A DNA stretch of 22,249 nt from an uncultured Acetatifactor sp. (GCA_934394815.1 CAKRRD010000046.1:1-22249), one strand, 5' to 3'. Shown: positions 1 to 7,749, counted from the first letter of the stretch. Numbers and translations are program-made. The notes: generated by a model from the sequence alone, not told the origin.

Positions 1-76
1 CGGCTATATCCTTCCCACTACCGGGCGGATTCGGGACTTTAACCCGTTAGAAACGTGCGCCGCTAGGCGCACAACT
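1..76. other. Structured non-coding stretch at left window edge
   Basis: This short stretch can form three stacked hairpins: CCC/GGG at 14-25, CGGG/CCCG at 32-46 with a 7-base loop, and a perfect 7-bp stem GTGCGCC/GGCGCAC at 55-72 with loop GCTA. It runs straight into the large terminator at 79-122. Read on the plus strand, it could be the 3' end of a structured RNA whose 5' part lies outside the window. An open plus-strand frame also crosses it, so the tail of a protein gene entering from the left cannot be excluded. I do not recognise a named RNA family with confidence. Confidence 0.3.
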
Positions 77-78
77 AT

Positions 79-122
79 AAAGAACGCATTCTTGAAAAAT
101 TTTTTCAAGAATGCGTTCTTTT
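79..122. terminator. Strong bidirectional intrinsic terminator
   Basis: A perfect 21-bp inverted repeat (arms 79-99 and 101-121, built on AAGAACGCATTCTTG and its complement) has A-rich and T-rich inner and outer ends, so it gives a stem with a U-run in either direction. It lies 24 bases past the sigH stop codon and should end the cysE-to-sigH transcript. It would also stop anything entering from the left. Confidence 0.85.
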
Positions 123-145
123 CTCTGATCCCATGAATTTTCAGT

Positions 146-763
146 TTATACCAGCTTTCGGATCTTACTCTTCAATCGCTGTAAAGCATTGTCCGTAGAC
201 TTTTCGTCTCTTCCCAGTACCTTGGCGATCTGGGTATAACTCATTCCCGTCAGATACAGATCCAGTACCTGCTTCTCAAAGCTGCTGAGTTCCGTCTCGA
301 TAGATCTCTCCAGATCCGTTACCCTTTCCTTATCCAGAAAAAGTTCTTCCGGGCTCATCTGGGTCCTGGCGGCCAGCGCCTCGATCAGATTCCTCTCCTC
401 GCTGTCGATGCCGTCACCGCTTTTCTCATACAGGGAAACGTAGCTGTTTAACGGCGAATGTTTCAGGCGCTTGGAGGCCTGCACCGCCGTATACATCTGT
501 CTGCTGATACACAGATCCGCAAAGGTATAAAAGCTGGCATCCCTGCCGCAGTCGTAATCCCGCACCGCCTTGAACAGGCCGATCATGCCCTCCTGGATCA
601 GGTCCTCACTGTCACCTCCCAGAATATACATGGATTTTGCCTTGCTGCGCACCAGATTTTTATACTTGTCACAGATGTAATCCATCACCTGTCTGTCGCC
701 TTCCCGCAGCTGGTCGATGAGTTCTTCATCTGTCATATCGTCATATTTGAAATGCTCTGCCAT
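146..763 (-). CDS. sigH: RNA polymerase sporulation sigma factor SigH (sigma-30)
   Basis: A 205-residue sigma-70-family factor. Residues about 25-95 hold region 2, including the core-binding stretch around DSEDLIQEGMIGLFKAV (residues 51-67) and the -10 recognition part that follows. The C-terminus (about 150-205) holds a region 4 helix-turn-helix around YTQIAKVLGRDEKS. Length and motifs fit the SigH family, which directs early stationary-phase and sporulation-entry genes. The start has a purine-rich site (AAGGGGAAGG) just upstream. It is the last gene of the cysE-cysS-mrnC-rlmB-sigH run, 29 bases after rlmB, and is followed by a strong terminator. In Bacillus subtilis a yacP gene lies between rlmB and sigH; there is no room for it here. 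Some ECF-like or SigI-like alternative is possible but the neighbourhood argues for SigH. Confidence 0.9.
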   Translation of the reverse strand: MAEHFKYDDMTDEELIDQLREGDRQVMDYICDKYKNLVRSKAKSMYILGGDSEDLIQEGMIGLFKAVRDYDCGRDASFYTFADLCISRQMYTAVQASKRLKHSPLNSYVSLYEKSGDGIDSEERNLIEALAARTQMSPEELFLDKERVTDLERSIETELSSFEKQVLDLYLTGMSYTQIAKVLGRDEKSTDNALQRLKSKIRKLV

Positions 764-792
764 GCCTTCCCCTTTTTCCCATTTCCGGATTC

Positions 793-1536
793 CTATGCCT
801 GCAGTCTCTGACGCACGATCTCATAGGCCAGCACGCCCGCTGCCACGGAAGCATTGAGGGAATCGATATCCCCCTTCATGGGAATGGATGCCACCATATC
901 GCATTTTTCCTTCACCAGACGTCCTACGCCCTCACCTTCATTGCCGATGACCAGACCGATGGGGCCTTTGAGATTCAGATCATACATGGTGGTACCGCCC
1001 ATATCGGCGCACACGAACCACAGTCCTTCCTTTTTCAGTTCTTCAATGGTCTTGGCCAGATTCGTCACCTTTGCTACCGGCGTATAGTTCAGCGCTCCCG
1101 CGGAGGTTCTGGCTACCGTCGCGGTCAGTCCTGCTGCGCGGTTCTTCGGAATGATGACACCGTGGGCTCCTGCCAGATTGGCGGTACGGATGATAGCTCC
1201 CAGATTGTGTGGATCCTCGATATTATCCAGCAGGAAAATAAAAGGCGGCTCGCCCTTTTTTCTTGCTGCTTCCAGAATGTCGTCCACCTCTGCATACTCG
1301 TAAGCGGCTGCATAGGCGATAACTCCCTGATGCTTTCCGGTCTCGGATAACTGGTCCAGACGCTCCTTAGTCACATATTTTACTAACGTGTCATGTTTTT
1401 TTGCTTCTCTTTTAATAGTCATCATGGGGCCATCCTGACAGCCATCCAGAATAAACAGCTTGTCAATGGGCTTGCCCGCACGATAGGCCTCGATCACGGC
1501 ATTTCTGCCTTCTATGGTAAATTCCTGATATCCCAT
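793..1536 (-). CDS. rlmB: 23S rRNA (guanosine-2'-O-)-methyltransferase RlmB
   Basis: A SpoU/TrmH-family (SPOUT) methyltransferase of about 247 residues. An N-terminal substrate-binding domain begins FTIEGRNAVIEAYRAGKPI. The three SpoU motifs follow in order: NIEDPHNLGAIIRTA, then GLVIGNEGEGV, then IPMKGDIDSLNASVAAGV, which together build the trefoil-knot SAM site. The family methylates the ribose of G2251 (E. coli numbering) in the 23S peptidyl-transferase region. The frame is open upstream to 1650, but the start at 1536 (MGYQEF) is preferred: it has an AGAAAGGAC site six bases upstream and matches the family N-terminus. It sits between mrnC (82-base gap) and sigH (29-base gap). An annotation as TrmH/YacO is the same family. 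Confidence 0.93.
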   Translation of the reverse strand: MGYQEFTIEGRNAVIEAYRAGKPIDKLFILDGCQDGPMMTIKREAKKHDTLVKYVTKERLDQLSETGKHQGVIAYAAAYEYAEVDDILEAARKKGEPPFIFLLDNIEDPHNLGAIIRTANLAGAHGVIIPKNRAAGLTATVARTSAGALNYTPVAKVTNLAKTIEELKKEGLWFVCADMGGTTMYDLNLKGPIGLVIGNEGEGVGRLVKEKCDMVASIPMKGDIDSLNASVAAGVLAYEIVRQRLQA

Positions 1537-1618
1537 GTTTGTCCTTTCTATTGTGAAAATGTACTGCTTTTCCCGGCAGTCACCGGCGGTTCCACAATTT
1601 TCCTCCGGAACTGTTCCG

Positions 1619-2059
1619 TCACAGTTCCATGCCCGCCAGACGAATACCATCTTTCATCAACTGCAGCATCCGGTCGGTCTGTCCCGTCAGGTACAGATAG
1701 CCCATCAGTGCTTCAAACCCGGTGGCTCTGCGGTAGTCTGCCACGGAAGCATTTTTCGCCGTGGTGTAGGATTTAGCGTTGCGTCCTCTGCGGTACACCG
1801 CTTCCTCTTCTTCCGTCAGTTCCGGAAGCAGTGCCTCAATCATGGCGGACTGGGCCGGTGCCTTCACGTAGCGGGTAGTCTTTTTGTGCAGATCATTGGC
1901 GGAGCGGTTGGCCCTCTCCACCACCACGCTGCGGATCACCAGTTCATAGATCCCGTCTCCGATATAGGCCAGCGTCAGCGGGGAATACGCCCGGACATCC
2001 TGCCCCTCGCAGGCAAATGCTTCCTTTATTTTCGTAAGGAGGGTTATGCTCTCTTCCAT
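1619..2059 (-). CDS. mrnC: Mini-ribonuclease III (23S rRNA maturation)
   Basis: A 146-residue single RNase III catalytic domain without a double-stranded RNA-binding domain, the hallmark of Mini-III, which trims the ends of 23S precursor rRNA in Firmicutes as a dimer. The signature acidic stretch YIGDGIYEL (Asp35, Glu39) and the downstream LMGYLYLTGQ helix carrying the second catalytic acidic region (family: EAxxGYLYL, here EALMGYLYL) are visible. Its start overlaps the cysS stop by 16 bases and has a GAGAGGG site inside the cysS end, so translation is probably coupled. Position immediately after cysS is the standard Firmicute arrangement. Confidence 0.92.
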   Translation of the reverse strand: MEESITLLTKIKEAFACEGQDVRAYSPLTLAYIGDGIYELVIRSVVVERANRSANDLHKKTTRYVKAPAQSAMIEALLPELTEEEEAVYRRGRNAKSYTTAKNASVADYRRATGFEALMGYLYLTGQTDRMLQLMKDGIRLAGMEL

Positions 2060-3459
2060 TTTACACCCTCTCTGGTATCTTCCAGTACAATGCCCTTAGC
2101 TAACAGTTCATCACGGATCTCGTCGGCTCTTGCGAAGTTCTTCGCCTTTCTGGCTGCCTGACGTTCCTCGATCAGTGCCTCAATGTCGCTGTCTAACATC
2201 TCTGCTTTTTTGTCCACGATCAGTCCGCAGATATCGGACAGTGTCACGATCTCCTGCTTTAATGCTTCCAGGAATGCCTTGCTGCTCTCAGCCTTAGCAT
2301 TGGAATTCACGAATTTTACCAGTTCGAAAATGGCTGCCAGTGCATCGGCGGTGTTGAAATCATCGTCCATGGCTTCGTCAAATTTTGTTTCAAAGCCCTG
2401 CGCCTCAGCAAGTAACTGTTTCTCTTCTTCGGACATTTCGGCAGCTGCTGCCTTTTCCAGTAAGAACTTCAGATTGTCCACACTGGTAACGATTCTCTCA
2501 TAGCCGTTCTTTGCCGCTTCCATCAGATCGGCGCTGAAGTTCAGCGGGCTTCTGTAATGTGCGGACAGCATAAAGAAACGAAGTACCTGCAGATCATATT
2601 TTTCAGAGATCTCCCGGACGGTAAAGAAGTTGCCCAGAGATTTGGACATCTTGCGGTTGTCAATGTTCAGGAAAGCATTGTGCATCCAGTATTTTGCAAA
2701 AGGCTTGTCATTGGCTGCCTCGGACTGTGCGATCTCATTCTCGTGGTGCGGGAAGATCAGGTCCTCGCCGCCGGCATGAATGTCGATCTCGTCACCCAGA
2801 TAACGTTTGCTCATAACGGAACACTCGATATGCCAGCCGGGACGTCCCTGACACCAGCAGGAATCCCAGTAAGGCTCGCCTTCTTTTTTCGGCTTCCACA
2901 GTACGAAATCCAGAGGATCTTCCTTCTGATCCTCACCGGATACCAACAGAGAACGGTTGCCGCCCTGCAGATCGTCCAGATTCTTGTGAGACAGCTTGCC
3001 GTATTCCTTGAAGCTTCTGGTACGGAAATATACAGTGCCGTCTGCTGCGGGATAGGCATGTCCCTTATCGATCAGCGTCTGGATCATGTCCAGCATGCCG
3101 CCGATCTCCTCGGTAGCCTTGGGATTTTTGGTAGCGGGCTTGATGTTCATGCCCTCCATGTCCTTTTTGCACTCAGCGATATAACGCTCAGAGATCACGC
3201 TGGGCTCCACACCCTCTTCGTTGGCTTTTTTGATGATCTTGTCATCCACGTCCGTGAAGTTGGATACATAGTTCACTTCATATCCCTTGTATTCCATGTA
3301 ACGGCGCACGGTATCGAATACGATCATAGGACGGGCATTTCCGATATGGATCAGGTTGTATACGGTAGGTCCGCAGACATACATTTTTACCTTGCCCGGC
3401 TCTAAAGGCTTAAATTCTTCTTTTCTCTTGCTTAAGGTGTTGTAGATTTGAATGCTCAT
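2044..3459 (-). CDS. cysS: Cysteinyl-tRNA synthetase
   Basis: A full-length (471 residues) class I aminoacyl-tRNA synthetase that charges tRNA-Cys. The HIGH-type motif is HIGN at residues 38-41 and the KMSKS loop is at 270-274. The zinc site that selects cysteine is intact: Cys29 (in YVCGPTVYN), Cys213 (in GWHIECS), His238 and Glu242 (in FPHHENE), with the same spacing as the E. coli enzyme. The helical anticodon-binding C-terminus ends in the usual basic tail. It starts 13 bases after cysE and overlaps mrnC by 16 bases; the whole set is under the cysteine T-box. Confidence 0.97.
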   Translation of the reverse strand: MSIQIYNTLSKRKEEFKPLEPGKVKMYVCGPTVYNLIHIGNARPMIVFDTVRRYMEYKGYEVNYVSNFTDVDDKIIKKANEEGVEPSVISERYIAECKKDMEGMNIKPATKNPKATEEIGGMLDMIQTLIDKGHAYPAADGTVYFRTRSFKEYGKLSHKNLDDLQGGNRSLLVSGEDQKEDPLDFVLWKPKKEGEPYWDSCWCQGRPGWHIECSVMSKRYLGDEIDIHAGGEDLIFPHHENEIAQSEAANDKPFAKYWMHNAFLNIDNRKMSKSLGNFFTVREISEKYDLQVLRFFMLSAHYRSPLNFSADLMEAAKNGYERIVTSVDNLKFLLEKAAAAEMSEEEKQLLAEAQGFETKFDEAMDDDFNTADALAAIFELVKFVNSNAKAESSKAFLEALKQEIVTLSDICGLIVDKKAEMLDSDIEALIEERQAARKAKNFARADEIRDELLAKGIVLEDTREGVKWKRA

Positions 3460-3472
3460 TGTTTATCCTTTC

Positions 3473-4159
3473 CTAATTGCGATTTTTGCAATGCACCAGC
3501 CTGCGCAGTTGCTTTAATTCATCTTCCATTTCCAGTACCCGGTTGGTCAGTTCGGAATTCTCACGCTGCAATACCGTGATATCCTCCCGCACCGGATCGG
3601 GGAGATCCGTCTGGTTCATGGTCTCCTGGGGGCGACTCGCGTTGTTACGCTTTACCACGCGTCCCGGTACACCTACCACAGTAGATCCGGGCGGCACTTC
3701 GCTTAAGACCACGCTTCCGGCACCGATCTTCGAATTATCCCCGATAGTGAAGGATCCCAGAACCTTCGCGCCCGCACTGATCATGACGTTGTTGCCGATG
3801 GTGGGGTGTCGTTTGCCGTGCTCCTTGCCGGTTCCTCCCAGCGTCACACCCTGATACAGGGTCACATTGTCGCCGATAATAGTGGTTTCACCGATGATGA
3901 CACCATTACCGTGATCGATGAAAAATCCTTTGCCGATCTGTGCACCGGGATGGATCTCGATGCCGGTCTTGCGCACACCCCGCTGGGAGATATACCGCGC
4001 CCAGAAATAATGTCCGCTCAGATACAGCTTATGCGCCAGTCTGTAATGGATCATGACCTTGAAGCTGGGATACAGCAGAACCTCCATGGAGGAATGGATC
4101 GCCGGATCGCGTTCCTTGATAATACGGACTTCTTCTTTTAAATTTTTGATGATGCCCAT
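3473..4159 (-). CDS. cysE: Serine O-acetyltransferase
   Basis: Makes O-acetylserine from serine and acetyl-CoA, the first step of cysteine synthesis. After a short helical N-terminal domain (residues 1-65), residues about 68-168 form a left-handed beta-helix of hexapeptide repeats (HPGAQIG, IIGDNVT, IGNNVM, IGAGSV). The catalytic DHGNGVIIGE stretch (Asp82, His83) and GKRHPTIG (His118) are present. The end of the repeat region, VVGVPGRVVK, is typical. Unusually, residues about 195-222 after the repeats form a leucine-rich heptad pattern likely to be a coiled coil, replacing the usual short tail. The ATG at 4159 follows GAGGTGAGAAC. It is the first gene behind the cysteine T-box. Confidence 0.94.
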   Translation of the reverse strand: MGIIKNLKEEVRIIKERDPAIHSSMEVLLYPSFKVMIHYRLAHKLYLSGHYFWARYISQRGVRKTGIEIHPGAQIGKGFFIDHGNGVIIGETTIIGDNVTLYQGVTLGGTGKEHGKRHPTIGNNVMISAGAKVLGSFTIGDNSKIGAGSVVLSEVPPGSTVVGVPGRVVKRNNASRPQETMNQTDLPDPVREDITVLQRENSELTNRVLEMEDELKQLRRLVHCKNRN

Positions 4160-4171
4160 GTTCTCACCTCG

Positions 4172-4455
4172 AAAAAAATACCGCGGATAAACTCCATCTT
4201 AGAGACGAATTTATCCGCGGTTCCACTCTACTTAAGGGACGATGCCCTTCACTCCGGCGCCTATGGCGCCATGCACATAACGGGTGCTCACCGGATCCGG
4301 ATACTTATATCTGTTCCCCGGATCAGCTCACAGGCGCACTTCCTTTTCCTCAGACGAAAGCCGCTCCCAGCTTCTAACAGCTTCTCTCTGGCGTCCCACC
4401 GAAAAGTACTTTTCCTGCTCCATGCCTTTGTTCTGTAAAATGATAATTCCTACTA
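4172..4455 (-). promoter_or_regulatory. T-box riboswitch, cysteine-specific, upstream of cysE
   Basis: The leader RNA carries a typical Stem I with a GGGACGCCAGAGAGAAG-type start (K-turn/AGAGA region near 4390) and the distal GCTGGGAGCGG element near 4370. The antiterminator T-box sequence AGAGTGGAACCGCGG lies at 4229-4215. The candidate specifier loop reads GGAAGTGCGCC, placing a TGC cysteine codon at 4338-4336. The terminator stem (ACCGCGGATAAA, 4221-4210, with TTTATCCGCGGT, 4191-4180) is followed by seven Ts. Uncharged tRNA-Cys should pair with the specifier and the T-box bulge to allow readthrough into cysE-cysS-mrnC-rlmB-sigH. The codon agrees with the downstream genes. Confidence 0.93.
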
Positions 4456-4458
4456 AAT

Positions 4459-4487
4459 AAGATATGCAAAAATACGGGTTTTGTCAA
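4459..4487 (-). promoter_or_regulatory. Promoter of the cysE-to-sigH operon
   Basis: A perfect -35 box TTGACA (4487-4482) is followed by a 17-base spacer and a -10 box TATCTT (4464-4459). The start point would fall about 4452, just before T-box Stem I. The -35 box lies inside a small hairpin (CGGGGTT/AACCCG) followed by TATTTTT, which may also terminate the upstream blaR1-like transcript. Confidence 0.75.
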
Positions 4488-4553
4488 CCCCGGAGTTTTC
4501 TACATGACAGCTTTTTCCAAGGTTTCCCTCACGTATTCATTCAGTGACATATT

Positions 4554-7265
4554 TTATTCTTCCAGAAGTACCCACTGTCCCTCCGGTGCCTCATCCAGGA
4601 TCCAGTACTGGCACCGGCGGATGTCCGCCTGCAGGCTTCCGGTCTCCTGTAATTTTTCCCCATCATAGGTGAAGAATACGGTTCTCGCTTTTGCATCATC
4701 TCCGGTCTCATACAGTGCGATCACGATCTGCTCCCCATCCGGACTGTAAGCGAGAATGCTGTTGTCCAACAGTCTTGCATGGCGGTTGACATTGTTGCCT
4801 TCCACTCCGAAGGTGTAATTCACCGGGCTGTTACCTTCTACGTTCTTCCAAGCGTCTGTCTGTAGTGTGATCCTCTCTGCTGCCGCATCTCCATCCAGAT
4901 CGATCAACGCATAGGTCTCAGAAAAAGTTCTCTGGGATACATCGCATACCATACCGGGATGAGATAAAATATCCTCCCGCCATTCCACAGCATACCGGTC
5001 CCTTGACACCTGATCCAGGCTGTCTGCTCCGCTGTCCATTCCACTGATGGAATACTGCTGATAGAGTTCCCCGTTGCCGTTGTAGATCGTCACGAAGCCA
5101 TTCTGTACCTTCATGGAAAACGGAAGCACGGGGTCTGCCATTCCTTCCTCTGTCAGTTCCCATCCGGTATCACCTGCCAGGCTACAGTTCTTCACTGTAT
5201 ACAGTGTAGGTTTCCCGTCCTCCTGTAAATACTCCGCCGCTTCTGTCATATAGAATACCCTGCTGCCCATCCAGCCGATATTGCTGTCCTCCTGCACCTT
5301 TTCATTATAGGCGTTGGAAGTATTGTAGTAGGTCCGGTCACAGATCGCAGCCGATGCCATATTTTCCGGGATGCCATCCTCAGACACACACCGGAAGGTA
5401 TGATTATACATCACATAGATTCCGCAGCTGGACACCTGAATATGAATACCGGAACCAGAATAGCTTCCGATCTTCGTCTCCAGATACTCCGTATACTGGC
5501 CCGCCGGCATATTTTCCGGAGAATACGCTTCGTATTCCACATAGACTCTCCGGGTGGACTGCTCTCCCGGGAGCGGACCGATCTTCTGTCCGGATGCCGC
5601 ACTCACATCTCCGGTGGATAACAGCCAGATCTGCAGATTCTCCTCCGCCAGCACCATGGGAATCTCGATCATCGAACCATCCTTCGCAAAGGTATACTCT
5701 ACATTGACCACGGAACCTTCGCCAAACCGGTCATCACTATAGAGCGGATACTGTCTTGCCGCCTCGTAGAGGACTTCCGTCACCTCACCGGTACCCTTTC
5801 CCAGCGAAAGGAGCTGCTTTGCTGCCGTCACAGGGTCTTTATAATCCTCGTAGAATCTGTGATCCTCCGACCCGAGTCGCTCCTCCAGACGGCTGAGTTG
5901 AAACATTTCCCAGCTTGCAGGACTTCCGGCATACCTTCTGTGATTAACATACCATCCCTTCTCCTGTGCAAAGGAATGGGCACTCTCGATCCTCTCGGGG
6001 GAATAAAATTCCGCGAAATCGGAGCGTGTCTCAAACGTAACATACGACAGCTTTTCCGCATAAATATCCCATTCTTCCTGCGTCCAGACAGCCTCATCGG
6101 AATACTCCGTATCACTGATATCCACCGGCTCATTCTGGGCAGACGGCGCAGCTTCCGTAGGCAATTTTTCCTCACTGCGGTTTCCTCCCGGATTACTGCA
6201 CAGGCAGATGATGAGTGCTGCGATCACCGCCACCGCACCGATGAGGATCCAGAACGGGGGCTTGTGATAATCCAGCACATGACGGATCCGGTTCTTCACA
6301 TGATCCTCTCCGAAGGATAACAGCGCACAGATCGTACCGCCACGGTATTTTCTCCACCGGCCATCGCTGGCTTCCTCCAGCAATGTATATGAATATATTT
6401 TCTTGCTTTCCTCTCCGAGAAGCTTTACCACTTTTTCATCACAGGACATCTCACAGTCCATATTCATCAGGTAAAATGCCAGCCACACCAAGGGATTGAA
6501 CCAATGCACACAGCAGATAAAAAGCACTGCCGGTTTGATCAGATAGTCTCTTCTCTGCAAATGCACCCTCTCATGGCACAACACTACCTCTCTGCTCTCC
6601 CCGGCAAGCTCCGCCGACAGATAAATGGTCGGATGCAGGATCCCCATGACAAAAGAAAGGTGTCCGCTCTTAATCTCACAAATTCCTTCTTCTACTTTAT
6701 GAACGCCATTTTCCGGCTGACACAGACGGTAATACATCCGCAGATAGGAAAACAGATGATAACCGGCGAACCCACAGAATCCAAGGATCCACAAATACGT
6801 CAGTACGATACGCAACAGCGTTTTGAACGTCTGCGTACTGTGGGTCGTCAGCATTTCCGGTGTCGGGTCGGTCATAGCGGGGGCTTCTGCGGTTGCCTGC
6901 ACCGGACTGCGTTCATCGCCCGCAGTCTGCGCTGCCATGCCCGAAATCTGTATCTCTTCCGTATCTGAATTTTCCCCGACAGCTTTTTCTCCGACAGTTC
7001 CCTGATTCTGCATGGGATCCCCCGGTGCTGTCAGAGCCACGCTTACCGTCTGCGCCGCCAGCCGCTCCGGGATCAGGCTGATCTGCGTCTGCGGAAATAC
7101 CGGACAGCACAGACGCAGGAACACGATTCCCCACAGCAGATAAGAACACCATCTGGGCGCCCTGCGCAGTACCAGTCTCGCCACCAGCACCAGCAGAATA
7201 CAATAGCCTCCCACAAGACTTAAGTTGCAAACTATCCCAAATACCTTCTCCAAAATCTCCCTCAT
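4554..7265 (-). CDS. BlaR1-like M56 membrane metallopeptidase with a very long C-terminal domain
   Basis: A 903-residue integral membrane zinc peptidase of the BlaR1/MecR1 (M56) class. Hydrophobic segments lie at about 13-34, 41-56, 150-172 and 245-268, and a fourth or fifth at about 338-357. The zinc motif HERVH is at 231-235 and the partner acidic stretch DCEMSCDEKVV at 270-280. In the family, an extracellular signal activates the cytoplasmic peptidase, which leads to removal of the BlaI repressor. Residues 360-903 should be outside the cell. They are about twice the length of the usual penicillin-binding sensor, and I see no SxxK/KTG transpeptidase signature. A DLDGDAAAER stretch in the last fifth resembles a Ca-binding or FG-GAP-like loop. 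The start at 7265 follows GGGAGGAG, 36 bases after blaI. The ligand is unknown; beta-lactam sensing is not supported. Confidence 0.85.
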   Translation of the reverse strand: MREILEKVFGIVCNLSLVGGYCILLVLVARLVLRRAPRWCSYLLWGIVFLRLCCPVFPQTQISLIPERLAAQTVSVALTAPGDPMQNQGTVGEKAVGENSDTEEIQISGMAAQTAGDERSPVQATAEAPAMTDPTPEMLTTHSTQTFKTLLRIVLTYLWILGFCGFAGYHLFSYLRMYYRLCQPENGVHKVEEGICEIKSGHLSFVMGILHPTIYLSAELAGESREVVLCHERVHLQRRDYLIKPAVLFICCVHWFNPLVWLAFYLMNMDCEMSCDEKVVKLLGEESKKIYSYTLLEEASDGRWRKYRGGTICALLSFGEDHVKNRIRHVLDYHKPPFWILIGAVAVIAALIICLCSNPGGNRSEEKLPTEAAPSAQNEPVDISDTEYSDEAVWTQEEWDIYAEKLSYVTFETRSDFAEFYSPERIESAHSFAQEKGWYVNHRRYAGSPASWEMFQLSRLEERLGSEDHRFYEDYKDPVTAAKQLLSLGKGTGEVTEVLYEAARQYPLYSDDRFGEGSVVNVEYTFAKDGSMIEIPMVLAEENLQIWLLSTGDVSAASGQKIGPLPGEQSTRRVYVEYEAYSPENMPAGQYTEYLETKIGSYSGSGIHIQVSSCGIYVMYNHTFRCVSEDGIPENMASAAICDRTYYNTSNAYNEKVQEDSNIGWMGSRVFYMTEAAEYLQEDGKPTLYTVKNCSLAGDTGWELTEEGMADPVLPFSMKVQNGFVTIYNGNGELYQQYSISGMDSGADSLDQVSRDRYAVEWREDILSHPGMVCDVSQRTFSETYALIDLDGDAAAERITLQTDAWKNVEGNSPVNYTFGVEGNNVNRHARLLDNSILAYSPDGEQIVIALYETGDDAKARTVFFTYDGEKLQETGSLQADIRRCQYWILDEAPEGQWVLLEE

Positions 7266-7301
7266 CCGGTCTCCTCCCGACTTTCTGTGGCGGTCTGTCT
7301 C

Positions 7302-7655
7302 CTACCCCTTATAATCCTCGATCATGGCTTCGATCTCGGCAATCTGCGCTGCGCTGAGCTTCTTGCTCTGGATAAATGCGGCGATCATCTTCGGCAGAGA
7401 ACCGCCGTAGGCCTTCTCCACGAAAGCCTCTCCCTGTGCCCGATGATATTCTTCTTTGTTCAGCACGGAAGAAACAGTGGCATCCTCGTTTTTGAAGATT
7501 CCGTTCTCGCAAAGCTTTTTAATAAACGTATACGTGGTGGATTTCTTCCAGCCGAACTTCTCCGCGCACTGCTTTACCAGCTCCCCGGAACCGATAGGTT
7601 CCTCCTCCCAGATCAACTCTGCAAATTTGTATTCCGTCTCTGTCATCTGATACAT
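7302..7655 (-). CDS. blaI: BlaI/MecI/CopY-family transcriptional repressor
   Basis: A 117-residue winged-helix repressor. Residues 1-75 hold the DNA-binding domain: EYKFAELIWEEEP at the start, then GWKKSTTYTFIKKLCENGIF, where the family recognition helix (K-S/T-T-V-x-T) is KSTTYTF. The C-terminal helices (about 75-117) would make the dimer and normally carry the proteolytic inactivation site. The ATG at 7655 has an ideal AAGGAGG seven bases upstream. It is co-transcribed with the M56 peptidase 36 bases downstream, the standard repressor-sensor pair, and the palindromic site over its own promoter suggests autorepression. No beta-lactamase gene is adjacent in this window. The symbol denotes the family; the inducer may differ. 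Confidence 0.88.
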   Translation of the reverse strand: MYQMTETEYKFAELIWEEEPIGSGELVKQCAEKFGWKKSTTYTFIKKLCENGIFKNEDATVSSVLNKEEYHRAQGEAFVEKAYGGSLPKMIAAFIQSKKLSAAQIAEIEAMIEDYKG

Positions 7656-7695
7656 TTCCGTTCCTCCTTGTATCCTTCTTTTTTCGCATCATAAA

Positions 7696-7749
7696 AGGTC
7701 GATAGTACACAGACCTTATTCTTAATTAAAGTCTATATCTTATCGACCT
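7696..7749. promoter_or_regulatory. Operator-like dyad over the blaI promoter
   Basis: AGGTCGATA (7696-7704) and TATCGACCT (7741-7749) are perfect inverted arms. AGAC (7711-7714) and GTCT (7731-7734) share the same axis at 7722.5, so the symmetry extends inward. The dyad covers the spacer and -10 region of the blaI promoter, where a bound BlaI dimer (or two) would block polymerase. Confidence 0.65.

Noticed and set aside
1537..1650. N-terminal extension of rlmB
   Set aside because: The extension overlaps the end of mrnC, is not like the family N-terminus, and the ATG at 1536 has a proper ribosome binding site.
1535..2161. A 208-codon plus-strand frame
   Set aside because: It is antisense to mrnC and the ends of rlmB and cysS; composition looks like a complement shadow.
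2557..3405. A 282-codon plus-strand frame
   Set aside because: It lies wholly antisense to cysS, which is intact with all motifs; the frame has no convincing start site or domain.
4554..7655. Beta-lactam resistance operon
   Set aside because: There is no beta-lactamase or penicillin-binding protein gene nearby, and the sensor domain lacks a penicillin-binding signature; only the regulatory pair is supported.
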